The notes below the pieces were generated by a model, which saw only the letters and a program-made list of their open reading frames with translations, had not been told where the DNA came from and did no database searches. 64,000 bases of DNA from Numida meleagris (lineage: Eukaryota; Chordata; Aves; Galliformes; Numididae): NCBI RefSeq assembly GCF_002078875.1, contig NC_034411.1, forward strand, positions 33,622,260 to 33,686,259, given 5' to 3'. Both the position numbers and the translations under genes were made by a program. Shown here one piece after another: positions 1 to 61,562 of the stretch (positions within the stretch are counted from its first letter, which is position 1; every line of letters begins with the position of its first letter).

Positions 1-348
1 TTACAAAATTCTTACTGTGTAGGCTACAAAAAAAAAGAAAACCTTGAAAAATGCAAAGCATTCCATCTGTACACATTACACTTCAGTAATGGCTTTGTAG
101 CCATACAACTTGGTGCAGCGTTACCCAATGGGGCTTATCCCACTGTCCAATAACTAGTCATAGTTTAGGTCAGACATGAAGAGAAGCTTGTCACGTGAGT
201 CTATCCCCACATCAGCACAGAATCCTCTGAGGCTCTATACGCTGAGCTATGTGTAAAGCATTCAGAAAGAGCGACAGCTGTTCCAAAACTTATCTTCAGT
301 TTCTGTCTGGTGCGTCAGTCTTTGCTGCAGTTTAGCAACATGAATAAA
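1..348 (-). other. PRKD3: PRKD3 3' UTR (partial)
   Basis: This is the sequence directly after the PRKD3 stop codon. No AATAAA (TTTATT on the given strand) is present here, so the UTR and poly(A) site most likely continue beyond the left edge. I see no repeat in it. Confidence 0.7.
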
Positions 349-38453
<38,105 letters not shown>

Positions 38454-39426
38454 CTGACTTGATTTAAACTGTCCAGATCTCCCTAGTAGTCAAATTCTAA
38501 GAACAATGTGGTCAGTTCTTGGTTTGAAATTAAAACAAGGATAATCTAACTTTTCCTTTCTTCGTTCAGTAAAATGCCCCTGACCAGTAAAATGTGTTCA
38601 TTTTCCCTTTCACTATGTGCAAGCCAGAAGCTGAAAGATGCTTCAGTTTAAAGGTTCTCTTTCCACAGCCACAATCAAATGATCAGAAGCAGATTGCTTT
38701 CCTTTAGCACCAGGTCCGGACAATAGAGGCTTACATAAAGGCCTCAGAGAAATACACCAGCTCTGTTGTTTTATACTTGTCCTTCATTTTTGTGTTAAAA
38801 ATAAAAAATAAAAAAAAGCTGGAGACACTGATGGAAATAAACGTTGGTCATTCATTAACAGCGTCCTCTCTCATCTAACTCCACAGACTGTATGCTAAAT
38901 GCAAATCCATCTTCGTGCAGATAGTCTTTCAGAAGAAAAAAAAAAAAAAAAGAAGGGTATCCTTAGGCAACAACAGAAGGCCACGTATCTGATGAATCTC
39001 CTCCTTCTTCAGAAGATGTCTGAATTCACAGGACGTGGTTAATGTGGAGATCAGCGAAGGTATCCAGCTTCATCTTTATAAGATATTTTAGCTCATGAAA
39101 TGCAGGAGCAGAATTTCTGAAGACACAGACACATTAAACGTAATCTCTAAATTCACCCAAATAACCTCCAGCATTTTGAAACGTTGTAATCCACCTGTAG
39201 GGAAAAAGATACAGTTATTTCACATGAAATGTGGGTGTTGCATTGCCATTAGCTCTGTTTTGAAGCAGAAGAATCACCAATTCCATTTGCTCAAATACAC
39301 GGTAACTTAGTAACATTTTCTACTTAAAACTTGAAATCAAGTCTTTTTATACTGTGTGATACACAAAACAAATCAGACTTCATGCTGCCCAATACATTAT
39401 CACGTCTTTTAATTAACAGCAATTTA

Positions 39427-39764
39427 GAATCATAGCACGGTTTGGGGTGGAAGGGACCTTTAAGGTCACCTAGTTCCAACCCGCCTGTTGTAGGCAGGGA
39501 CACCTCCCTCCAGTCCAGGTTGCTCACAGCCCCACCCAGCCTGGCCTTGAGTGCTTCCAGGGAAGGGGCATCCACAACCTCACAGGGCAACCAGCTCCAG
39601 TGTCTCACCACCCTCATAGGAAAGAATTTCTTCCTAATATCTAGTCTAAATCTACACTCTTCCAGTTTAAAGGCATTTCCCCTTGTCCTGTCGCCACATG
39701 CCCTCAAAAAAAGTCCCACCCCAGCTTTCCTGTAGGCCCCCTTTCAGGTACTGGAATTTAGCAG
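39427..39764 (-). mobile_element. CR1 3'-end fragment
   Basis: The given strand reads AATCATAGCACGGTTTGGGG, GGAAGGGACCTTTAAGGTCA and later AGAATTTCTTCCTAATATCT: the complete reverse complement of the last 330 bp of a CR1. Sense relative to PRKD3, and near its presumed 5' UTR. Confidence 0.92.
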
Positions 39765-40771
39765 AGCAGAAAATAATACTACAAAAAAAGGGGGTAAACT
39801 GCAGCTCTGCTCTGTAGGCATATTCTGTGCTGCTGGTGGGTAGGGAAGCAAATTTGTTAAACGCACAGAAACATCCAAAAAGCATGATGCCAATGTTCAG
39901 AAAACCTGTATGTAGAATGTACTCAGGATACATCCTAATACTTTTATGCAAAACAACTTAAAAACATCCTGCACAAACTCTAACTACAGGAGAATTTGCA
40001 TAGTATGCAATAGAACATCAGTTCATTTGAAAAATACCACAATGCTTACACGTCTGATTACTATGAAAGTCTCCCACAACCTTGTAAAATAAATCACTAC
40101 ACGACTGAATCCTGGATTTCTGTGCATTTCATGACCACAGACACCAAGTACTTGCTACAAGATGCTGTGCCACCTGATTCAGCACTTAGAGCACTGGGAA
40201 GTCAAACGCTCAAACACATCTGCATGCAACTGTATCTGGACCCAAGCAGAACTCCCGTACTACAGAATGAAGTGAGTCACATTTGCACTTTAATACATTT
40301 GGCAGGGCATTGATTTTTAGCCATAGGATCAACAGTTTAAACACACCAAAAAACCTCATCATATTCACCCTTTAGATCGAGGTCATGTCATATGTTTCTA
40401 ACTACTTTCTGTTCTCATTTACTTTTGCAGAGTTGAGTCAAAACAGGTTAATTAACCAGGACTATGAATCACACTTATTAACTTGATTCTAGCCAAATGT
40501 GATCGAGATGCTCAAAAATAAACAACTTCAGATTGTCCATGCAACGTCTTCAATGGAAAAAATTATCTGTATATGGCCCACATACACAGATACTGTGTAG
40601 CACTCAGTTTTTAAAGGAGCACAGAACCATATGGGACTATAAATCAGATATTTTTCATTCCCTGAAGTACAAAAAATAATTAACAATAATAAGTAAAACA
40701 GAGAAATTATTACTAGAATTAAATGAAATTTTTGGAATAGGAGTGCCAGTGTATTACACGCAATATAACCT

Positions 40772-41076
40772 ATCACAGGAGGGAAAACAACTTTTTTACA
40801 CAGGGTGATAGTGATAGGACAAAGGAGAATGGTTTTAAACTAGAAGAGAGGAGATTTAGGTTAAATGTCAGGGGAAAATTCTTTCCTCAGCACTGGCACT
40901 GCTGCCCAGAGAAGCTGTGGGTGCCCCATCCCTGGAGGCGCTCAAGGCCAGGTTGGATGGGACCCTGGGCAGCCTGAGCTGGTGGGGGGCAGCCCCGCTC
41001 ATGGCAGCAGGTTGGGGCTGGGTGGGCTTTGAGGTCCCTTCCAACCCAAACCATTCTGTTATTCCGTGGTTCTTAT
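40772..41076 (+). mobile_element. CR1 3'-end fragment
   Basis: Contains GTGATAGGACAAAGGAGAAT, ATCCCTGGAGGCGCTCAAGG and GGTCCCTTCCAACCCAAACC, with the tail CATTCTGTTATTCCGTGG. Antisense to PRKD3. Confidence 0.92.
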
Positions 41077-42003
41077 CACTAGAGCTATGGCTGATAACTG
41101 GTACAGGACTCTGTTTAACAGATTATGCACTCCTCCTGTTCACCAGCATAACAGCTCAACAACTCACTGCTACTGCGTTCTAAAAGTGCATAATGAAGCA
41201 GGGCTACGTGAACGGCAGCACTGGAAGGAAACAGCGATCAAAATTCCTAATGGGGCTCCAGGAGAGAGTACAAAGTGATACCTTTTGGATTTTCAGCACA
41301 GGTATCTACAAAGCAACATCTGCAAACACCCAGGAGCTGCTGGGCTGTTGGCAAAGACACCGAAAAGGCCGCTTCTGCCCTAAAGAACACCCTAACTAGG
41401 GTACCCATGAAGGACATAAACAGGAAGAGAATAAGGGCAGCAGCTGTAACACGGAGGTACTTTTCTCAACAAAGCAGCTTCACAGAGCCTTCAGCTTTGC
41501 TTGAAGATGACTTATTTTTTCGTTCACAAATACCAAAGACAGAAAACACCAAGCCTTAGGAGCTGAACTGAAAACGAGCAATACCTAACCAACATCATAG
41601 GAAACGGGAAAGCTGTATGATGTGAGAGAATTAACGGGTCTGCTCTGGTAAAATGAAGCAAATGTAAAGCAGCGCAAACATGCAGCAAAAGCTCAGCGGC
41701 GTCTGCCTCCTTGGAACGCTAACTCTATTTACCACAAGCGAGACGCATTAGCGTTCACAAAGCCCTTGCACGCCGCGCACACCAGCACGTAAGCCTGTCA
41801 CGGAGCTCATTCCGCTACTGCACAGGACGGGACGGATCCTTCTAAGGAAGGAAACCCACAGGCGCTGCCCGCTTGGTAGACGCGAAGCACGGAGCCGATC
41901 CCGGACGCGAAACACGCGTCGCGTTTCGCAGCGCACGGACAAGGTGCCGCGCAATCCTCCGCTCGGAGATGATGTGGCCTCGGCCCCGCACGCCGCGCAC
42001 CCC

Positions 42004-42361
42004 NNNNNNNNNNNNNNNNNNNNNNNNNNNNNNNNNNNNNNNNNNNNNNNNNNNNNNNNNNNNNNNNNNNNNNNNNNNNNNNNNNNNNNNNNNNNNNNNN
42101 NNNNNNNNNNNNNNNNNNNNNNNNNNNNNNNNNNNNNNNNNNNNNNNNNNNNNNNNNNNNNNNNNNNNNNNNNNNNNNNNNNNNNNNNNNNNNNNNNNNN
42201 NNNNNNNNNNNNNNNNNNNNNNNNNNNNNNNNNNNNNNNNNNNNNNNNNNNNNNNNNNNNNNNNNNNNNNNNNNNNNNNNNNNNNNNNNNNNNNNNNNNN
42301 NNNNNNNNNNNNNNNNNNNNNNNNNNNNNNNNNNNNNNNNNNNNNNNNNNNNNNNNNNNNN
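42004..42361. other. Assembly gap (358 N)
   Basis: A run of N inside the CpG island. Open frames that span it are artefacts of N translated as X. GC-rich promoter sequence is a typical cause of such gaps. Confidence 1.
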
Positions 42362-42572
42362 AGCTGTAGTCCCGCGACCCCGCTGCGGCCCGGGGCGCCG
42401 CGAGGAGGCGAACTACAGCCCCCGGCGCGCCCCCCGCCAGCGGGGAGCAGCCGGCGAGACGGCGCGTGCGCGCTCCGCCCGACGGAGTTTCCGTTACTTT
42501 CCTCTCCCGTGGCGGTGGTAGCCCGGAGCCGCTAACGGGACGGCTCGGCGTCCGCAGCCGCCCGCGCCTCGC

Positions 42573-42595
42573 CTCTCCTCTCCTCTCCTCTCCTC
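42573..42595 (+). repeat. CTCCT pentanucleotide repeat
   Basis: About four to five tandem CTCCT units within the CpG island, purine-rich on the PRKD3 transcribed sense strand. Confidence 0.75.
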
Positions 42596-43080
42596 AGCGT
42601 CCCCCTCGGCTCCCGCCGTGCCGCGGTACGGCCCCGCGCCGTACGGCCCCCGTGGCGTTCCCGCGGCTCCTCCCGCCGCAGCTCAGGCTGCGCCCCGCGG
42701 TCCCTCCCGCGGTCCTCCCCCCCCCCCCGCCCATGCATCCGTGCCGCTTTCGGTTCACCTTTCCGGGCGGCGGGTGGCGCGGCGCGAGCCCCGCCGCGAT
42801 GTCTCCGGGGCCTCGGACGCGGCCCTTCGGCTCTGCACAGGAAATGCTTGACCTAGTGTGTCACCGGATCGCGCCGGCCTCGCCGCCGCCGCGCTGACCT
42901 GGCGGCTCCGAACGGCTCCGCGCGGGTGAGGCCCCTCACTGCGCTCCGCGCCCCCGGCAGGGAGCTGCTGCCTCGCCTCAGCGGGTGGCCGGGCCCGCCG
43001 CTGTGCCTCAGCCGTCCTCTGCCTCACCCAAATCCCGTGGTCCTGCTCCGTGTTGGTAGTGTCGCTTCTGCCTCACCGGC

Positions 43081-46000
43081 ACATGTGTTTAGCGAAAATA
43101 TTGTGTTAAACTGGTTACAAAGCAAAGCTGCGCTCCAGCTCCGAAGCTCCCTGCTTGAGACGACCCATCATCTCCCCTCTTGCGTTGGTTGCATTTCTGC
43201 GTACAACTCTTAGCGCAATATCCACTATCATCATAATTTGCCGAAGTTTAAATGATGCACGCGTGGCAGGGAAGCTGCTAACAGAAATTCACAGAACTCT
43301 AGCTCTGTGCTCGGCGTGCAGAAGATGGAGAAGCAGATTAGTGCTTTGTCACTTGTGCTGTTTGTAACGAACGTTTTTCATTTCCTTCATCTTATGCTCC
43401 TGGGGCCTGACCCAAAACTCGCTGCAGCTCAGTGGAGGCTTTCTGCTTACTTCACCCTGTTTTGCATCAAACCATTATGCAGTGCAGCTAATATGGTGTG
43501 TAACGAAGCCTGCGTTCCCACTGGAGAGAGTTCATTTGATAAACAATTAGCCTGAAGCCTCTCGCTGAAATCTGGAACTACTTTTAACCAAAACTATAGC
43601 AGCTAAGCGCTAATTCTGCTTTTAACTGGTTTCAAATGCTAAAAAACACCCTGGGACTTTTTAATGGAGGCTATTCCATGAATAGAGGATGTTCTTGCCA
43701 AAGTTCTGCACCAGATAACTGAGCAATCTTCATTTCCCTTTTCCTCCTGAGGTGGGACACCCACACACCGGCACTACAAACAGAGCTCGCCTCCACCACC
43801 ATGAGTTCTGATGTCTAGCACAGCCAGGAGTCGTACTACAGAGTGTTCAAAGCTGCTCGCAATCTGAGTAACAGCCCCACAGCAGCCATTTATGGATGCT
43901 ACCAGACAGACATTAGGAATTACCACAGCCACTGCGCAGCGATTATACTTCTTTGCAGAGAAGCTCGGCTTTGTATCATCCTGTGGGGTTGGCTCCATTC
44001 AATTTGCTGCCCTAAGCCGCATTATCTGCTTTTTCATAAATGAGAACAGAAGATGGATTAGTTAAAATCAATTTGTTATAGAACACGGGAAAGCATCCAT
44101 CCAAAGCGAACAGTTCTAAGTATTGATGCAGCGGTACTTTCTACTAAACGAACACTCCTGAAGCCTCCGAAAATGTTCTGTTTGTAAAGATCTCTGAGCA
44201 AAACTCATCTGAGAGCAGCTCTGCATGTCAGCAGCTATATATAGAGAAGCACATACAGCTGTGTGCGTGCCCAGCGGAGTCTGTGTGCTCACGTAGCGCA
44301 GCATTACAGCAGCACCAGCCCCGGCTGTGCCAACTGACACAACTGCTCTGTTTTGAAATGTTTGCGACTCTCATAATTAGTGATTTCCTGTGGAATTCAT
44401 TGAAGTCCTTCATCTTTTTCAGAGCCCACATCAGTCTCAGAGCTTGTTTTTGCCGCGGAGAGCTTTCCCTACTGAACCCAGCTGCACTTTACTAATTGCT
44501 ATCTCCTATAGCTGCCGGATGCCAGGAAATATGGGTAACTTACGCTGTATTTATTTACTTTTTCAAACCCCATTTTTTTCATTCTAGATGGGTCACCGTT
44601 GGTAATATAGAGAAGCTGCATTTGGAACAACTGCTTTTTAACTCTAAAAACACATCCGTTTTTTTCCCGGTTTGAGATTACTTCTATAGCATTGTGTCAG
44701 CAAATGGAAAAAATATATTCATTTCTATGCACCAATCTGATATGCAGAACATTCATGTATCATCTATCTTGGTTACAAAGAAGGCAGTGTCCTAGGAGAG
44801 CTGACTGGTGCATTTGTCTGAGAAATTCCATAAGCCTATACCACCATGATTATTTTTCACTACTTTTGACACTGAGCTTGCATAGCAAATGTTCCTGTGC
44901 AAGATCTGCAAGATCCACTAGTGCCTGCAGAAAGAACTTTCCTTTCTGCTCCCCCCCCAACACCACCCCACACCCCGTTTATTTAATTGTTGCTGCAGTT
45001 CACGGTCCCTTTGCCCCTTACCTCTTGATATAGGAGAACTGAAAAGGATTTAGGAGCTCAAGTTTAGTTTGGATAAAATCCTGAAATGTGGACGTGCCTC
45101 TGAATTACCTCATCATCTCAGTTTGAGCCCTCAGCTGAACTTCGTCCTAACATCCACCTCCAAAGAAACAGTGAAAAGTTTAGTGCAGGCTACAAAAACA
45201 TGGAACCATGCCTTCAATCAGCACAGCAGCTCAGGCCCTTAGGATGCACCAAGCCTTGGGCAGCCCAGGCCTTCGGGCACCTTGTGACACCAGCCACACC
45301 GCCCTTTGCTGCAGCTTGTGGGAGCCCCCCGCTGGTTAGGCTGCCAGGTGCTGGAAATCAGCCTGCACAACCCACCTCGGGCACTAAATATGAGCTGGAC
45401 TGACAACACAACAAGGCACGTTGTGTTCTCATCTCCTCTTCTCGCCTGTTAGCTGCAAGAGCTGAGCCTCAGAAAGCACAGGCTTCATCCATGCCGCTGC
45501 TGCCAGCTGTGCTCCCAGACCTCAGCAGATGGCACTGTCACATCAGCCCGGGCGCAGGAGAGAAGCAGCTCACAGATTGTGTTTTCACAGGTAATGGTTG
45601 CTTTTCTTCCTATATACGTATATATTCTCTACATGACACCTGGCTACATCTATATGGTTTTCAAGTTAATAAACCCAATGACTAAAATACAGAGAGCTGC
45701 TAACCACTGACACCCTTCCAGTATGGTAGTATGGAGTAGGACTGAACAACACATTTCTCCTTTACAAATCACTGGAAAACAAAATGTTCATCACATATAA
45801 TTTTTTTTTAACTTCTGTACAATTTTTTTCTAATGTAGTTACATAATTCTCTTTGCAGCTGTGACCTGGTATGACTTATGCTATGCTTTGATTTATTATT
45901 GTTTTTTGTTTCCTCTGTCTTCTGTGTATTGTGAGACAGGGAACTCTTTGGGAAATCAAATGGGAGGGCAGAGAGGTCTTCAGAAGTGCTAACAGGACAG

Positions 46001-46387
46001 GTTTCAGTGAATTGGGCAGCAGAATCACTGAGTACTGTCCCTATTCCTTCTCAGCTTCTGTGCTGAGACACCTAGGTCAATGACCTTGAGCAATTCCACT
46101 CGTATTTTAACAAAAGCCAATTCCCAGCTGCCACCACCCCCATGCCCCCTGCCTAAATACTCTGGTGCAAATTCTCCCTCTCATTTCACTCTTTGTACAG
46201 CTGCTCTGAAAGCACAGGAAGTGCTGCCGCTTCCCTCCCTCCCCCAGCTGTCACTGCAGGTACACGTATGCCTGTTCCTACCAACAGTGAGCACAGGACG
46301 GTTTGAACAATTGGAGTGGGGGAAAAGGGGGAAAAAAAGCTTAAGAACGTCCTGTTTGATCCCTTTATGAAACTACCACCAATATTT
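43081..46387. other. Intergenic sequence between PRKD3 and QPCT
   Basis: No supported gene or large repeat. Open frames of up to about 113 codons (44692-45033, +) show no domain and no sign of coding constraint. A C-rich tract lies at about 44951-44981. Confidence 0.6.
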
Positions 46388-46552
46388 CCCCACTAAGCCA
46401 TGTCCCTTAGTACCACATCTAAATGTTTCTTGAACGCCTCCAGGGACAGCGACTCCACCACCTCCCTGGGCAGCCCATTCCAACACCTGACCACTCTTTC
46501 GGAGAAGAAATTTTTCCTGATGCTCAGCGTGAACTTCCCTCAGATTGCTGTC
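46388..46552 (-). mobile_element. CR1 fragment of an older subfamily type
   Basis: The given strand contains CACTAAGCCATGTCCCTTAG, ACGCCTCCAGGGACAGCGAC and AGAAATTTTTCCTGATGCTC: the reverse complement of the CR1 3' region of the older, widespread subfamilies. It is missing the terminal tail. Confidence 0.8.
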
Positions 46553-47090
46553 ACTTGGGTCGGTGGGCTTTTGCCTGAGAGGCTGCTGCCACTGTTTGTA
46601 ACCCACCCTGCTCTTTCTTGGTGATGAAATGATTGCCTGTTTCTCCCTACCCAGTGGTGACTTGGTTTTACATTTGGAATGATTTCCTAACAAAGATAAT
46701 GTATGGAATTCTGTGGGGAAAAATAGCATTCCTGTACACTAACTTGCTATTTCCCCATCTATGAAATCTTGGTTACAGCCACATTCTTGGCATCAGCTTA
46801 CAAGGGTGCTGACTCAGCAGTAAGACTGTCAGCTGCAGCGAGTCCATCTGTCCACCGGGCAGCGGAGCCACCAGCTTTTCTAGGAAATCTGTGGATCTGG
46901 TTCAAAGGTCTGCAAATGGACAAATGGCTCTGCTTCCCTGCTATTAGCCTCACAGGCACTTTGAATGCTTACCAAACTGCGCTTTCAGGATGTGGTGTCT
47001 CAGAATGAGGCTGAAGAGCAGCAAGAGGATCGCTCCTCCTCCTTACTTTATTTCTGCCTTCATTTTGACTTTTTTTTTTCCTTTTGGTTG
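46553..47090. other. Intergenic, no feature seen
   Basis: I see nothing recognisable between the two CR1 fragments. Confidence 0.6.
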
Positions 47091-47362
47091 CATAGAATCA
47101 TAGAATCACAGAATATCCTAAGTTGGAAGGGACCTGTAAGGATCATCGAGTCCAACTCCTGGCTCCGCACAGAACCATCTAAAAATGAGCCCGTGTAACT
47201 GAGAGTTCCTGTAGACACTCCTTGTACTTGCCCAGGACTGGGGCCGTGCCCACCACCCTGGGGAGCCTGTGCCAGTAGACACTGGTGCCAGTAGGCCCAC
47301 CCACTGGTGAAGAACCTTTCTCTGATAGCCAACCTGAACCTCCTCTGAGGTTTGCCTGAGCA
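47091..47362 (-). mobile_element. CR1 3'-end fragment upstream of QPCT
   Basis: Begins with the tandem tail TAGAATCATAGAATCACAGA, then AAGTTGGAAGGGACCTGTAA and GAGTCCAACTCCTGGCTCCG, and ends near GAACCTCCTCTGAGGTTTGC. A small internal partial repeat (GTGCCAGTAG twice at about 47271-47300) is present. It points away from QPCT. Confidence 0.92.
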
Positions 47363-47561
47363 TTAAGAGTAATGTAATAATTGGAGACTTTCCGTGGAAT
47401 TTCTGTGATGCAAAGGTCAGATGTTTTGTACGAGAGTGCAGGCAAGGACAGTGATACCGTCTGACCTAAAGGACTCCTGTGCCGAGAAGCTCGCCTGCTT
47501 GTTTTCATCATTTTAATTGGCTTGTTGCGTTATTTCACCTCGGCACGTATTTTGCTTCGTA

Positions 47562-47690
47562 GAACCATAGAACCGCTTGAGTTGAAACCCTTAAAGGCCA
47601 TCTGGTCCAGCTCCCCCGCAATGAACAGGGACACCTACAGCTAAGTCAGGCCGCTCAGAGCCCCGTCCAGCCCGACCCCTCCGAGCCTCC
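47562..47690 (-). mobile_element. CR1 3'-end fragment abutting the QPCT promoter
   Basis: The given strand shows GAACCATAGAACCGCTTGAG, CCTTAAAGGCCATCTGGTCC and AGAGCCCCGTCCAGCC, a CR1 tail in reverse complement. It merges directly into the CpG island and ends about 140 bp before the QPCT start codon. Confidence 0.85.
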
Positions 47691-47831
47691 TGGCGGGGCC
47701 GCGGCCGGGAGGAGCCCGGTGCTGCCGCGGCCACCTCCCTCACTCCCTCCCTCTCTCCTTCCCTCCCGCCCAGCCTCCGGCGCTGCTTCCCCTGCACTGC
47801 CCGTCTCCTCCGCCCCGCCGCAGAGCTGGGG

Positions 47832-60365
<12,534 letters not shown>

Positions 60366-60611
60366 CAGACATCTTGGCTGCAAATCATGCTCCATTTTGA
60401 ATGTTGTTTGCCCACCTTCACTTTTGCTATTTAATTACATCAGAGAGCACTGAAACAAAGCAGAATACGGTGATAGCTCTTTGATTACTGATTCTGTTGT
60501 TCCTGGCTCAACATTCCATATAAATAAATGATGGCATTAAATAAGAACTAGTTTCAGCCCAGAAATATTGTGATCTTTCAACATCTTACCTCTGAATAAA
60601 CCAAAATAAAA
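60366..60611 (+). terminator. QPCT: QPCT proximal 3' UTR with three AATAAA polyadenylation signals
   Basis: AATAAA hexamers occur at 60523-60528, 60595-60600 and 60605-60610. Any of them could direct cleavage. A further AATAAA at 61957-61962 could serve a longer isoform. Which is used cannot be told from sequence. Confidence 0.65.
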
Positions 60612-61541
60612 TTCCAGAATTTTCCCACACAGTTATCACTGTTTTTATGTCACACATTAAGATCCCAGCAGGAAATGCCTCCACACGTGTTCAGCTCCAG
60701 TTTTTTTTACAGAGTGTTACCAACTCTGGCAGTCTTCAGCAACGGAAATTTGTAACACATTATCAAAAAAGGCTGAAATCACATTAAAACAAACTTCGCT
60801 CTGGGCTGAACCAAATCACATCATTGTGAAATCAGCTGCTAGAACTCCTGACACATAAAAGAGATTGATTACTCTCTCTGTTCTCTCCTCTTCTTCACTG
60901 AAGGGGAAGGCTGCAGGGCCACCAGGAAACAAAGACATAGCACAAAATCAATTTTATCCCAATTGTGCCCGGATACTTTTTGATGGAGAAGCGTTGTGGG
61001 GAGTGAGAGCAGCAGGGAGGGCTGTGGCGACTTCAATTGTGCTTCAGCTGCACACAGAACAGGAGCTATGTAGGAACAACGACCAAACTCAAACAGTGTT
61101 TGTGCACCTCAGAATCATTCACAATTTGACTCAAAATAATAGGAAAACTGTTTGTAATATAGATTACATCAGAAGTAGCCAAACTATGAACGTGATCATT
61201 TTAGAAACTGCAGTTTTATGTAGGTATCATTTTAAAAGCAAAGTGCTATCTATAAAAACTGAAGTAAGTACAGGACTGAGAAGATGACATCAAAAACCAG
61301 GACAAGCCACAGCCTCTATCAGAAGAAGATACTCACCACTCTAACAACCTCAGCTTGCACATTTCTTACTGGAATTGTTCAGTACACTTAGTGTAGCACT
61401 ATGGTGGCACAAATCTACCTGTAACAACATCAGTTAAAAGGAGAAGCCAGAACAACAGTATTCAAAAGCTACCTACGGAATTGTGGCTTCCTGTGGGGAG
61501 AAAAAGATGAGGACACCTGAAAAAAAATCAAACAATATAAT

Positions 61542-61562
61542 AATCAATCAATCAATCAATCA
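61542..61562 (+). repeat. (AATC)n microsatellite
   Basis: About five perfect tandem AATC units. Confidence 0.9.

Larger units (their letters stand above)
38454..42003 (-). other. PRKD3: PRKD3 5' UTR / upstream intron region, up to the gap
   Basis: No protein exon was found. The 5' UTR portion of the ATG exon must begin somewhere here. One candidate acceptor is the pyrimidine tract and AAAG near 38926 (minus strand), but this is a guess. CR1 fragments lie at 39427-39764 and 40772-41076. From about 41740 the sequence becomes CpG-rich. Confidence 0.5.
41740..43080. promoter_or_regulatory. PRKD3: CpG island, probable PRKD3 promoter and first non-coding exon
   Basis: CpG density rises sharply at about 41740 and falls at about 43080, with GC-box-like GGGCGG/CCGCCC strings and no TATA box that I trust. 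Being the only CpG-rich block between the PRKD3 start codon and QPCT, it is the likely PRKD3 promoter. On the minus strand, a GTGAAC donor-like site at about 42760 could end a first non-coding exon. The island is interrupted by N at 42004-42361, so the exon cannot be fixed. Confidence 0.7.

Noticed and set aside
41873..42535. A 220-codon open frame across the N run
   Set aside because: Most of it is translated N. The flanks are CpG-island sequence with no recognisable protein.
60955..60995. A stretch reading RILFDGEALWG that resembles the QPCT exon 4 motif [10 protein letters not shown]
   Set aside because: Similarity is limited to about 16 bases (TTTTTGATGGAGAAG core), with no extension on either side and no splice sites. 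It looks like chance rather than a duplicated exon.
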